9,472 bases of DNA from Candidatus Iainarchaeum andersonii SCGC AAA011-E11 (GCA_000402355.1 AQRS01000010.1:1-9472); one strand, 5' to 3'. Counted from the stretch's first letter, positions 1 through 6,346 are shown. The notes: generated from the letters alone by a model not told the origin. Numbers and translations are program-made.

Positions 1-3
1 AAC

Positions 4-20
4 CGCGGCTTTCAGCCGCG
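4..20. terminator. GC-rich hairpin at window start
   Basis: CGCGGCT (4-10) and AGCCGCG (14-20) form a perfect 7-bp stem with a 3-base loop. No gene is visible before it, so it may belong to the 3' end of an upstream transcript or of a structured RNA cut by the window edge. The structure is seen directly; the role is inferred. Confidence 0.4.
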
Positions 21-35
21 CAACCCTACACAACT

Positions 36-66
36 ACTCAGCCAAACACATGAAAAGCTGAGTTTT
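36..66 (+). terminator. Hairpin plus T-run, probable terminator of upstream gene
   Basis: ACTCAGC (36-42) pairs perfectly with GCTGAGT (57-63) around a 14-base loop, and the 3' arm runs into TTTT (63-66). This would be a textbook intrinsic terminator in bacteria. Archaeal RNA polymerase terminates mainly at T-runs, so the T-run may matter more than the stem. It sits 70 bases before the next start codon, between transcription units. Confidence 0.45.
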
Positions 67-97
67 GTCCCAGAGTCCGGCTATCTATAGTAATGTT

Positions 98-106
98 TTT
101 ATATAA
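98..106 (+). promoter_or_regulatory. TATA box of the Cys-rich/KaiC operon
   Basis: TTTATATAA is a close match to the archaeal box A. Its centre is about 32 bases before the ATG at 134, so transcription should start only a few bases upstream of the start codon (near-leaderless mRNA). A second A/T tract at 110-123 makes the exact box uncertain. Confidence 0.55.
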
Positions 107-133
107 GTATATTTATTATTTAAACGTTGGAAA

Positions 134-1711
134 ATGTCGCTTAAGAACTTTTGGCTGTTTGCAATAGCCTTTGTATTCGCTTTGGGCATGGCGCACGCTG
201 TTGCGCCGGTTGTGGTGATTTCTGACCCGGATGGCGACGGAAACTACTTGAAGGGAACGCAGCGTATCACTTTCACTGTAAGCGACGGGGACGCCAACTC
301 CAACGCCGACTCGAACCTTTTTGCGAGGATTTATGTGAGTGTTTCAGCAGGGGCACACACAAATGTAGTGGTTCTTGACCTGAACCTGATGGCTATTGCA
401 AATTGTGGCGACCAGAACTTCGTGACCGTAAATACGTGCACTTATGCCTTCAACAGCGCAAGCTTTGGAGATAGGAACTACTTTTTGGACGTCAATGTCA
501 CCGACTGGACTCCTGCAGGCGTTTTAAGGGATTCTGCTGAGGATTCATCCGGCGCCAGTTTCACTATTGACAACACGAACCCGGCAGTGAATTTCAGGAA
601 GCCGGCAGCGGGCGCAACAGTCAATTCACAGACGGTGGCGTTTGACCTGAACGATTCGCTTTCCCCCATCAATCGGAGTTCTGCAACAGTGAAAGTTAAC
701 GGGGTTGCATCTTCTGTATTTGCTTCTGCAACCGACTGCACGAAAAACGGCGATACAAACTACGTGTGTTCTTACACTGAAACAGGGGTATCTGCCAATG
801 GCGACTACAACATAACTGTGGCCGTAAGCGACCTTGCAACCAACGCCTCAGGAGACACGAACAGGAGCTTCACTTATGACAGCAGCGCCACCACGCCTTT
901 AATAGATTCGCCGCTTTCCGGTAGAACCTTCGGGTCAACTGACACAGTAACTTTCAATTACCATACTTCTGACTCTGACATAGCAAAGTACTGGGTTTAT
1001 GCTGATTCCAAGAGCCCGATAGACAATGGCACAAGCCTGAGCTACACTTTTACCGGGCTTGCCGCGGGCAGCCACACATTGAATGTAAAGAGCATGGATA
1101 ACGTGGACAACAACAGTGCGGTGGCGAGCGTTACGATAACAATTGCCGGTCCGACAACCGGGGGCGGCGGCGAGTATTGCGGCAACGGTGTTTGCGCCGG
1201 CAATGAAACGAGTGCAACCTGCCCGCAGGACTGCGCCGCGGTTTGCGGCGACGGCGCCTGCACGCAGACAGAAAGCGTGAACAATTGCCCCGCTGATTGC
1301 GGGCCGCCGCAGGTTTGCGGCAACGGAGTTTGTGACGCGGGAGAAACTTTCCAGAATTGCCCATCGGACTGTGTTGCCCCGATTGAGGGAACCCCGGGTA
1401 CTGGTTCAGGAACCGGCGGCACCCCTGGCCAAGGAGAAAGGCCTTTCCCCCCTGCCTGCGTTGCCTCACAGTGCAATGACAGTAACCCATGCACTTCGGA
1501 TTCATGCGGAAACGCAAATTCGTGCCTGAACATCCCTGTTGCCGACGGAACTTCATGCGGCTCCGGAAAAGTCTGCAGTTCCGGCAGTTGCGTGGAGCAG
1601 CAGGCCAGGGAGATTTCCCAGCCACAGGCCGATAACACGCCATTGATTGCCGGCGGAATTGTGGTTGTTCTCGCGGCGCTCGCGTACTTCTTTTATTTCA
1701 GGAAACCGTAA
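134..1711 (+). CDS. Secreted Cys-rich repeat protein with Ig-like domains and C-terminal membrane anchor
   Basis: This 525-residue protein was not recognised as a named family. Residues 1-22 form a Sec signal peptide (hydrophobic core, then AHA). Residues 25-340 look like three consecutive beta-sandwich (Ig/cadherin-like) units, each opening with a phrase like 'sP..g.t....tvtF', with many N-x-S/T sequons. Three 19-residue repeats of the form CGNGxCxxxE...CPxDC follow (349-367, 371-389, 395-413), then a Gly/Pro/Thr linker (416-440). An eight-Cys module (442-486, NPCTSDSC...DGTSC) comes next. A single TM helix (about 503-521) ends in a short positive tail, FRKP, so the bulk is extracellular. 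The even cysteine counts suggest disulfides or metal sites. It begins an operon and lies 3 or 9 bases before the next gene, depending on that gene's start. A role in surface adhesion or cell-envelope structure is inferred only. Confidence 0.85.
   Translation: MSLKNFWLFAIAFVFALGMAHAVAPVVVISDPDGDGNYLKGTQRITFTVSDGDANSNADSNLFARIYVSVSAGAHTNVVVLDLNLMAIANCGDQNFVTVNTCTYAFNSASFGDRNYFLDVNVTDWTPAGVLRDSAEDSSGASFTIDNTNPAVNFRKPAAGATVNSQTVAFDLNDSLSPINRSSATVKVNGVASSVFASATDCTKNGDTNYVCSYTETGVSANGDYNITVAVSDLATNASGDTNRSFTYDSSATTPLIDSPLSGRTFGSTDTVTFNYHTSDSDIAKYWVYADSKSPIDNGTSLSYTFTGLAAGSHTLNVKSMDNVDNNSAVASVTITIAGPTTGGGGEYCGNGVCAGNETSATCPQDCAAVCGDGACTQTESVNNCPADCGPPQVCGNGVCDAGETFQNCPSDCVAPIEGTPGTGSGTGGTPGQGERPFPPACVASQCNDSNPCTSDSCGNANSCLNIPVADGTSCGSGKVCSSGSCVEQQAREISQPQADNTPLIAGGIVVVLAALAYFFYFRKP
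1178..1372 (+). repeat. Three tandem CGNGxC...CPxDC coding repeats
   Basis: Three in-frame units of 19 codons each are separated by 3-5 codons. Each carries four cysteines as C-x4-C-x(11-12)-C-x3-C with a conserved Glu after the second Cys. A related unit lies near the N-terminus of the next gene (1787-1843), indicating a shared module in the two proteins. Confidence 0.85.
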
Positions 1712-1720
1712 ATAGTGCTT

Positions 1721-3481
1721 ATGAAAAAGTTGTTTTTGGCAATCGCTTTTGCACTCGCTTTTTTTGCGCCCTTTTCATTTGCGGAATGCGGCAACAGCGC
1801 CTGTGAATCAGGAGAGAACTCGTGCACATGCCCCGGTGATTGCGGTTCCTGTTCCGGGAAGGTGGATGGTAGGCTATGCGCCATCTATTATTGCACGGCT
1901 GAAAGCATTTGCTCGATTGACGTAGCGCCGAACTGCTGCGGGAACGACCTGTGCGAGGAATCCGGCACTTATCTGGAGAATTACGGGAGTTGCGCCCGGG
2001 ACTGCGAGCCGAAGATTCTCAACATAACAATACTGAGTCCGGTCGACGGATACAAGGCACGTTACGGCGAAGAATTGCATTACAAGGTAGTGCTTGATGC
2101 GGACGGGAGGAATGTGGCGGGTTCGGACGTGAGTGTCCGGGGGCCGTTCAACGAGTTCGTACTTTTCAATGACGGGCTGCATGACGATAACCTGTTCAAC
2201 GATGGAGTCCACGCGGCATGGGCATCGGTTCCCAAAGGAACGCCTGAAGGCTTTTGGGATGTGAATTTTTTTGCGTCCTTCAGGGGCATTGACGGGAACG
2301 CCTCGATAAAAATCGCTGTTTACCCCTACGTTGATTCCGAAATCATTGTTCCTTCAGTCCACGAGATAGGGTCCAACCTTGACGTGAACGGCATGCTCTC
2401 CATAAATGAAAGGCCTGTGCAAATGCCTTTCAGGGTCTTGGTCGAAACAGAGTCCGGAAAAGTAATTGCTTCAAAGGAGGTATCTTCTTCCGGCAGCGAC
2501 GGAAGATTCTCGTTTTCATACCGCTCGTCTTTCACGGATCAGCAGGGTTTGTGGCTGCTTTCTTTGCTTGGCGAGGATGATTCAGGCAACGACCTGAACA
2601 GGTTTTTCGAGGTAATGGCTTTCGAGCCGGGCGCGGTTCCAAAGCGCGACCTTGAACTGGCCAAGCCGCTTTTGGATTCATACCTTCCGGGAGGTTCCTT
2701 GGAGCTCGCGGTGAAGCTGACCCAGGACTTGAAGGCACTTGATGCGAATCGCGTTGAGGCATCCATCATGGGCAAAAAAACCGCGCTTTTGCGCATCGGT
2801 GAGGGCATTTATGCCGGTTCCGCTGCCATTCCTTCAGGGGCTTCCGGCGAAACTTTGGTCGAAGTAAGCGGTTTTGATGCACGGGGCGCTTTGGTGGCAT
2901 TCGGCTCCTTCAATATTTCCGTTCTTCCTCCAAGGCTGGAAGTAAAAATTTTGTCCCCGGAAACCGGGCTATACAGGGTGGGGGAAACAATTGATTTTAC
3001 CGTGGCTGTCACAGGCAATGGAAGCGGGCTTACGGAAAATCCCGAGGTTTTTGCTTTGTTCAACGGCAAGCGCCTTCCCCTTGAAATGGTGCAGGACAGG
3101 CTTTTTTCTGCTCAATACAAAATCGGCGAGGATGACATGGGCAGCCTTGAAATAAGCATTCTCGCGAAAACAGATTCGGGCTCTTCCGGCGAATCCAAAT
3201 CGGATATTTTTGTCGCGGCTGCGACCGTGGAACAAGGGTTTGGCGAACTGGCTGTTCCGGCGCTCGCCCTAATAGGCATTGTTCTTGCAATATTGGTTGT
3301 GGCATCGCCCTTCATTAAATCCGAAATGTTAAAGAAGAGCAAAGCCTCTAAATTAGCTGAACTTGATTCTTTGGAGAAGAGGGCACAGGAAATGTATTTC
3401 CGCGAAAAATCTATTTCAAAGCAGGATTATGCCAAGTTCATGGATGATTACGGGCAAAGAAGAAGGGAACTCGGGGGCTGA
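1721..3481 (+). CDS. Secreted/membrane-anchored protein with N-terminal Cys-rich module and cytoplasmic helical tail
   Basis: This 586-residue protein was not recognised by name. I chose the ATG at 1721 over an in-frame GTG at 1715 because it gives a clean signal peptide, MKKLFLAIAFALAFFAPFSFA (1-21). The mature protein starts with Cys-rich units (about 23-41 and 73-95) related to the repeats of the upstream gene. Residues 98-500 are beta-rich. They contain an acidic loop at 148-165 (FNDGLHDDNLFNDGVH) of the DDGxHxD...DGVY type common in extracellular beta domains, and later units ending in similar 'GxYxa' phrases (about 348-400, 405-482). One TM helix spans about 509-531. A charged 55-residue tail (532-586) is predicted to be cytoplasmic and helical. 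The gene ends 7 bases before the KaiC-like gene, so the tail and that ATPase are made together; contact between them is speculation. Confidence 0.85.
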   Translation: MKKLFLAIAFALAFFAPFSFAECGNSACESGENSCTCPGDCGSCSGKVDGRLCAIYYCTAESICSIDVAPNCCGNDLCEESGTYLENYGSCARDCEPKILNITILSPVDGYKARYGEELHYKVVLDADGRNVAGSDVSVRGPFNEFVLFNDGLHDDNLFNDGVHAAWASVPKGTPEGFWDVNFFASFRGIDGNASIKIAVYPYVDSEIIVPSVHEIGSNLDVNGMLSINERPVQMPFRVLVETESGKVIASKEVSSSGSDGRFSFSYRSSFTDQQGLWLLSLLGEDDSGNDLNRFFEVMAFEPGAVPKRDLELAKPLLDSYLPGGSLELAVKLTQDLKALDANRVEASIMGKKTALLRIGEGIYAGSAAIPSGASGETLVEVSGFDARGALVAFGSFNISVLPPRLEVKILSPETGLYRVGETIDFTVAVTGNGSGLTENPEVFALFNGKRLPLEMVQDRLFSAQYKIGEDDMGSLEISILAKTDSGSSGESKSDIFVAAATVEQGFGELAVPALALIGIVLAILVVASPFIKSEMLKKSKASKLAELDSLEKRAQEMYFREKSISKQDYAKFMDDYGQRRRELGG

Positions 3482-3488
3482 TTTTGGC

Positions 3489-4391
3489 ATGGGGAAAAAA
3501 GGGATTTTCGGCGGCCTTAATGGCGCCATGGCGAAATTTTACGCAACTATTTTTGGGGTGCCGAAGGAAAAGGAGGTTTTTCATGGGCCCGTGCTTGTGC
3601 GCCGCGGGCAAAATGATGTTGCATTGCGGGGCAACATTTTTTCAATAAACAACGGCGGCCTTCCGAAAAGGGATTACTCTGTGGTGTCTTCCGGGATAAG
3701 GGAGTTTGATTCCCTGATTTCTTCGGGGGGTTTTGAAAAGAGTTCCAGCATACTGGTTTCGGGCGGCGCGGGAACGGGAAAAACGACCTTTACGATGCAG
3801 TCGATTTATTACTCGATTGTGGAGTACGGGGAAAAGGGCATCTATATTTCTTTTGAGGAGGATACGCAAAAAATCAAGTTGCACATGAAAAACAATTACG
3901 GCTGGGATTTTGATGCACTCGAGAAAAAAGGCCTGTTTGCGATACTGAAAATCGATCCGGTTGAGGTTTCGCGTGCCGTTGAGGAGTTCCTCCTGAACAA
4001 GAACGGCGAGCTCAGGATAGGCCTCGAAAAAATCGAGCTTCCTTTTGTGCCCGACAAGATTGTTGTGGACAGCCTCTCGGCATTGGCAATCGCTTTTTCC
4101 GATGACCAGAATTACAGGAAATACATACGCGAGCTCTTTGAGTCGCTCGAGGCTCTCAATTGCGTTTCATACCTGATCAGCGAAACCGAGCAGGACCCTA
4201 AGATTTACAGCAGGTCGGGTGTCGAAGAGTTTTTGGCGGATGCGGTTGTCGTGCTTTACAACGTGAATTCAAGCGGCAAACGCGAGAACGCCATTGAAAT
4301 ACTGAAACTGAGGAGCAGCTCCCACAGGAAAGGGCTGGTTCCATATTATTTCACTCCTAAGGGCATTGCAATACAATCAAAAAAAACCTGA
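3489..4391 (+). CDS. KaiC-like RecA-superfamily ATPase (single domain)
   Basis: This is a 300-residue ATPase of the archaeal KaiC/RadA-like group. The open frame extends back to 3363, but the ATG at 3489 is preferred because it lies 7 bases after the previous stop and avoids a long overlap. Residues 1-62 are a non-conserved N-terminal extension. The KaiC core then begins (SSGIREFDSLISSGGFEK). The Walker A motif GGAGTGKT is at 92-99, the paired catalytic glutamates E123-E124 are in SFEED, and Walker B IVVDSLSAL is at 191-199 with D194. The KaiC-typical GVEEFLADAVVVLY (244-257) and RSSSHRKG (275-282) follow. Proteins of this type usually form hexamers that couple ATP hydrolysis to signalling or assembly. 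There is no second KaiC domain and no clock partner in the window. Co-transcription with two surface proteins suggests an envelope-linked task, which is inference. Confidence 0.9.
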   Translation: MGKKGIFGGLNGAMAKFYATIFGVPKEKEVFHGPVLVRRGQNDVALRGNIFSINNGGLPKRDYSVVSSGIREFDSLISSGGFEKSSSILVSGGAGTGKTTFTMQSIYYSIVEYGEKGIYISFEEDTQKIKLHMKNNYGWDFDALEKKGLFAILKIDPVEVSRAVEEFLLNKNGELRIGLEKIELPFVPDKIVVDSLSALAIAFSDDQNYRKYIRELFESLEALNCVSYLISETEQDPKIYSRSGVEEFLADAVVVLYNVNSSGKRENAIEILKLRSSSHRKGLVPYYFTPKGIAIQSKKT

Positions 4392-4429
4392 ACGAATACA
4401 GTTTTCTACATAATTAGGTTTCCGCAACC

Positions 4430-4437
4430 TATTTATT
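4430..4437 (+). promoter_or_regulatory. TATA box of scpA
   Basis: TATTTATT is centred about 26 bases before the ATG at 4460, the spacing expected for a leaderless archaeal transcript. No Shine-Dalgarno sequence precedes the ATG, which fits. It separates scpA from the KaiC operon; a short T-rich stretch (about 4401-4407) just after the KaiC stop could end that operon. Confidence 0.6.
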
Positions 4438-4459
4438 CATTGGTTAGGGATTCTTAGTT

Positions 4460-5233
4460 ATGCCTAAAATTTCCGAAGAGGACCTTCAGGAGGAGCTTTC
4501 TTCCAAAGAGGAGGGCTCGGCAATAGCCATTCCGGAGAATTTCGGGAAAGATGATTTGGTTGACCTGATTGAGCGGCCCGCGTGGAAAACCATTCTAATC
4601 GAGCTCGTGAAGACCGAGCGCATGGATCCGTGGGCGATTGATGTCGCACAGCTTGCGGAAAAATATTTGGCGAAAATCAATTCCCTTGGCGGAAATGATT
4701 TGAGGCTGCCTGCGAACGCGATTCTGGCTTCCGCAATCCTTTTGAAGTTCAAATCCAATGTTTTGCGCTTGAGCGATATTGAGGACGAGGATGATTTCGA
4801 GCAGAAGAAGGCGCAGATGTCTCCGGAAGAGCGCGCAGAGTTCGAGGCCTTGCTGCCCGAACTGAAGAACATCCGCAAAATCAAGGAAGGGAAGGTTTCG
4901 CTTGATGAGCTTGTCGCTTCCATAGAGAAGATGCTGCAGAGCTCGAAGAAAATGAAGGGCAGGTCTTTGCCGCGTTCCGAAAGAACCCAGTTCAAGATTC
5001 CGCTCTCGGATTTCGACATCGACAAGGCAATGGACAAGGTTTACAAAAATATCCAGAAGCACGCGGATTCCCAGGGATTGCTTTTGTTCTCGCGCCTCGT
5101 GAAGGAACAGGACACAAATGAGGCGATTGTGCGCACATTCATTCCGTGCCTTTTCCTCACGAACAAAGGGCGCATCAACATGTGGCAGGACGAGTTCTTC
5201 GGCGAGATATTTCTGAGTCTGAACAAAGAATAG
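4460..5233 (+). CDS. scpA: ScpA, kleisin subunit of the SMC condensin complex
   Basis: This 257-residue protein matches archaeal segregation and condensation protein A. ScpA bridges the heads of an SMC dimer and helps compact and segregate the chromosome. After an acidic 25-residue leader, the SMC-neck-binding N-terminal helical domain is clear: VDLIERPAWKTILIELV, then MDPWAIDVAQLAEKYLAKI (55-73), then a helix with ASAILLKFKSN (90-100). An acidic linker (105-170) follows. The C-terminal winged-helix that contacts the other SMC head spans about 185-257, with a LFLTNKGRINMWQDEFF segment. The length is normal for archaea. Neither smc nor scpB is in the window. The final 12 codons are repeated, diverged, at 5919-5960, so the true ancestral terminus could be either version. 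Confidence 0.9.
   Translation: MPKISEEDLQEELSSKEEGSAIAIPENFGKDDLVDLIERPAWKTILIELVKTERMDPWAIDVAQLAEKYLAKINSLGGNDLRLPANAILASAILLKFKSNVLRLSDIEDEDDFEQKKAQMSPEERAEFEALLPELKNIRKIKEGKVSLDELVASIEKMLQSSKKMKGRSLPRSERTQFKIPLSDFDIDKAMDKVYKNIQKHADSQGLLLFSRLVKEQDTNEAIVRTFIPCLFLTNKGRINMWQDEFFGEIFLSLNKE
5193..5211 (+). repeat. Left copy of 19-bp direct repeat in scpA 3' end
   Basis: These 19 bases are identical to 5920-5938, 727 bases downstream. They code for part of FFGEIF in ScpA. The match then continues imperfectly through the stop codon into the TATA-like GTTTAAATATA. The pair brackets vapBC. Confidence 0.85.
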
Positions 5234-5234
5234 G

Positions 5235-5245
5235 TTTAAATATAA
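5235..5245 (+). promoter_or_regulatory. TATA box of vapBC
   Basis: TTTAAATATAA lies immediately after the scpA stop codon. Its centre is about 42 bases before the vapB ATG at 5282, predicting a short leader. A second A/T-rich element (TTATATAAAA, 5263-5272) is too close to the ATG unless translation starts further in. The first box is homologous to the arsR TATA box at 5962-5971 through the scpA-end duplication. Confidence 0.45.
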
Positions 5246-5268
5246 CTACATGTATAATTTAGTTATAT
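5240..5268. promoter_or_regulatory. Inverted repeat in the vapBC promoter, candidate antitoxin operator
   Basis: ATATAACTA (5240-5248) and TAGTTATAT (5260-5268) are perfect inverted 9-mers with an 11-base spacer. The half-site centres are about 20 bp apart, or two helical turns, suiting a dimer of dimers. They flank the expected transcription start and overlap the TATA box. VapB antitoxins usually autorepress, so this is the likely operator. The site is seen directly; the binding is inferred. Confidence 0.5.
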
Positions 5269-5281
5269 AAAATTTCATGCG

Positions 5282-5488
5282 ATGGTTGTTGTGGAAACTA
5301 TTGTGAAGACCAGAAAGGTTGGTGGTTCAGTCATGGCCACTTTTCCAAAAAACGTGGTTGAGGCGCTTGATATAAAGGGCAATGACTTGTTGAAAGTTGA
5401 TGTTGAAAAAGTCGGCAAGGATTTTTTCGGAAAACTCAAGGGGATTGGGAAATTTAGTGTTCAAGATGAGTTGAACACGCATGACTGA
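5282..5488 (+). CDS. vapB: VapB-type antitoxin with AbrB-fold DNA-binding domain
   Basis: This 68-residue protein has the SpoVT/AbrB swapped-hairpin pattern: VETIVKTRKVGGSVMATFPKN (about 4-24), then VVEALDIKGNDLLKVDVEK. That fold dimerises to bind DNA. The C-terminal 20 residues (GKLKGIGKFSVQDELNTHD) would be the part that wraps and blocks the VapC active site. Its last 8 bases overlap the vapC start, the usual arrangement for translational coupling of antitoxin and toxin. An out-of-frame ATG at 5277 lies just upstream; the ATG at 5282 keeps the full domain. Expected role: neutralise VapC and repress the operon from the inverted repeat upstream. Confidence 0.82.
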   Translation: MVVVETIVKTRKVGGSVMATFPKNVVEALDIKGNDLLKVDVEKVGKDFFGKLKGIGKFSVQDELNTHD

Positions 5489-5861
5489 ATATGTGATTGA
5501 CGCATATGCTTGGGTCGAGTACCTTGAAGGCTCAAAACATGGTGAAAGAGTCAATCAGATTATTAAAAATCACAAATGCTTTACTTCTGCGGTTACTCTA
5601 GCAGAGGTTGTAAGCAAGGCAAAAAGAGCTGGTAAAGATTCACAAGCAGCTTTTGACGCAGTCGTTCTAAATTCAAGAGTATTGAATGTGGGCGAGGCAA
5701 CCGCAAAAAATGCCGGCTTGCTTCACGCGGAAATGAGAAAAAAATCTAAAGACTTTGGTTTGGCTGACGCTTTTATTCTCGCCCAGCGAACAAAAAACCA
5801 GAGAATTGTTACTGGCGACCAGCACTTTCGCGGAATTGAAGACATTGAATTCCTAAAATAA
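5481..5861 (+). CDS. vapC: VapC-type PIN-domain ribonuclease toxin
   Basis: This 126-residue protein is a complete single PIN domain. The four acidic residues that bind the catalytic Mg/Mn ions are present: D7 (VIDAYAWVEY), E42 (TLAEVVSKAKR), D96 (GLADAFILA) and D113 (IVTGDQHF). VapC toxins cut RNA, commonly tRNA or rRNA at specific sites, and stop growth when free of VapB. The target cannot be read from the sequence. Nothing suggests inactivation: the frame is intact and the length is normal. The gene is more A/T-rich than scpA next door. A 14-bp palindrome covers its stop codon. The pair sits between two copies of the scpA 3' end, suggesting acquisition. Confidence 0.88.
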   Translation: MTEYVIDAYAWVEYLEGSKHGERVNQIIKNHKCFTSAVTLAEVVSKAKRAGKDSQAAFDAVVLNSRVLNVGEATAKNAGLLHAEMRKKSKDFGLADAFILAQRTKNQRIVTGDQHFRGIEDIEFLK

Positions 5862-5872
5862 ATAATTATTTA
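5859..5872. repeat. 14-bp A/T palindrome over the vapC stop codon
   Basis: TAAATAATTATTTA is a perfect palindrome that starts at the vapC stop codon. It could help end the vapBC transcript, but such A/T palindromes also arise by chance. Confidence 0.35.
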
Positions 5873-5919
5873 ATGTGGCAACAGGTATTGAACTCCCGTT
5901 AAATTATACTAAATGGTGA

Positions 5920-5938
5920 AGTTCTTCGGCGAGATATT
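5920..5938 (+). repeat. Right copy of 19-bp direct repeat (scpA 3' end)
   Basis: Identical to 5193-5211. It forms the right-hand boundary of the interval carrying vapBC and begins about 75 bases before the arsR start. Confidence 0.85.
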
Positions 5939-5961
5939 CATTTCCATGAACAAGCAGCAGG

Positions 5962-5971
5962 TTTTTATATA
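5962..5971 (+). promoter_or_regulatory. TATA box of the arsR cluster
   Basis: TTTTTATATA is centred about 27 bases before the arsR ATG at 5994, which predicts a leaderless transcript. It lies inside the scpA-end relic, so this promoter may be the original post-scpA promoter. Confidence 0.55.
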
Positions 5972-5973
5972 GT

Positions 5974-5996
5974 ATATTCGCATATTTGAATGTATG
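5974..5996. promoter_or_regulatory. Candidate ArsR operator over the transcription start
   Basis: The stretch has nested inverted half-sites: ATTC (5976-5979) with GAAT (5988-5991), and CATA (5981-5984) with TATG (5993-5996), each with an 8-base spacer. ArsR-family repressors typically bind A/T-rich imperfect repeats of this ATATTC...GAATGT type near the promoter. Bound protein here would cover the start site and start codon, giving autorepression. The arms are short, so this is tentative. Confidence 0.4.
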
Positions 5997-6317
5997 GGTA
6001 ATGGTTTGTTTGATTTGCACGCGGAACTTTGCAAGGCGTTGGCTGACCCAAAGCGGCTGGAAATCCTGAGCCTGCTGAGCGATGGAGAAAAAACAGTTTC
6101 CGAGCTTGAGGGTTTAATGAAAATCAGGCAGGCCAATTTGTCACAGCACTTGGCTGTTTTGAGGCAGAGAAACATTGTTGTTGCCAGAAAGCACGGCACA
6201 ACCGTCAGCTACAGAGTTGCCAACCGGAAAATGATTAAAGCCTGCGGCCTGATTAGGGAGGTTTTGCTGGAGCAACTGGAAAACGCCGGGAGAATAGTCA
6301 AGGAGGCAACCAAATGA
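5994..6317 (+). CDS. ArsR-family winged-helix repressor with two cysteines
   Basis: This 107-residue protein has the ArsR/SmtB signature. ELCKALADPKRLEILSLLSDGEKTVSEL (11-38) leads into the recognition helix region (RQANLSQHLAVLRQRNIVVARK, about 45-66), then the wing (GTTVSYRVAN, 68-77) and a C-terminal dimer helix. The classic metal-box ELCVC is not complete. The only cysteines are C13, at the N-terminal helix, and C84, in the last helix (MIKACGLIREV). Such a pair could form a dithiol, persulfide or metal switch as in other ArsR sensors, but the placement does not copy a named site exactly. It leads the cluster that includes DUF302 and DsrE proteins and probably controls it. The start is set by the TATA spacing. 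Confidence 0.88.
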   Translation: MGNGLFDLHAELCKALADPKRLEILSLLSDGEKTVSELEGLMKIRQANLSQHLAVLRQRNIVVARKHGTTVSYRVANRKMIKACGLIREVLLEQLENAGRIVKEATK

Positions 6318-6346
6318 ATTCTATCAAGAGCGTGGAAAAAACTTGA
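6301..6346 (+). other. Strong Shine-Dalgarno plus 10-codon mini-ORF
   Basis: AGGAGG (6301-6306) stands 7 bases before an ATG at 6314 that overlaps the arsR stop as ATGA. The frame reads MNSIKSVEKT and stops at 6346. This is the strongest Shine-Dalgarno sequence in the window, yet it serves only a 10-residue frame. It could be the stub of a deleted gene, a leader peptide, or a coupling device for the next gene 20 bases on. Confidence 0.4.

Larger units (their letters stand above)
5913..5972 (+). pseudogene. Relic copy of the scpA 3' end
   Basis: Reading from ATG 5913 gives MVKFFGEIFISMNKQQVFI and a stop. It aligns with the ScpA C-terminus, EFFGEIFLSLNKE. The DNA is identical for 19 bases (5920-5938 against 5193-5211), then diverges in a protein-conserving way (Leu to Ile, Ser AGT to TCC, Leu to Met, Lys AAA to AAG). 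It becomes similar again at GTTTTTATATA against GTTTAAATATA. An in-frame TAA (5910-5912) closes it off upstream, so this is not part of a live gene. The serine codon switch and other changes suggest that the two ends come from diverged alleles rather than a fresh duplication. Confidence 0.7.

Noticed and set aside
1178..1372. Repeated units considered as a CRISPR-like array
   Set aside because: The repeats are in-frame, coding, diverged in DNA and have 3-5 codon spacers; they are protein repeats.
1042..1638. 198-codon Pro/Ser/Gln-rich minus-strand frame
   Set aside because: It is antisense to the Cys-repeat region; the repetitive composition reflects the Cys/Gly-rich sense codons.
3363..3488. 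42-codon upstream extension of the KaiC-like frame
   Set aside because: It overlaps the end of the surface-protein gene in another frame, and its translation (Trp, Arg, Met, Ser-rich) is unlike a KaiC N-terminus; ATG 3489 suits the operon spacing.
4486..5037. 183-codon Ser-rich minus-strand frame
   Set aside because: It is antisense to scpA, and the Ser/Phe richness is the complement of Glu/Lys codons.
5884..5900. tRNA T-arm-like string (ggtattgaactcccg) near the scpA relic, considered as a tRNA attachment site
   Set aside because: Neither strand gives a paired T-stem, and no acceptor or anticodon arms can be folded around it.
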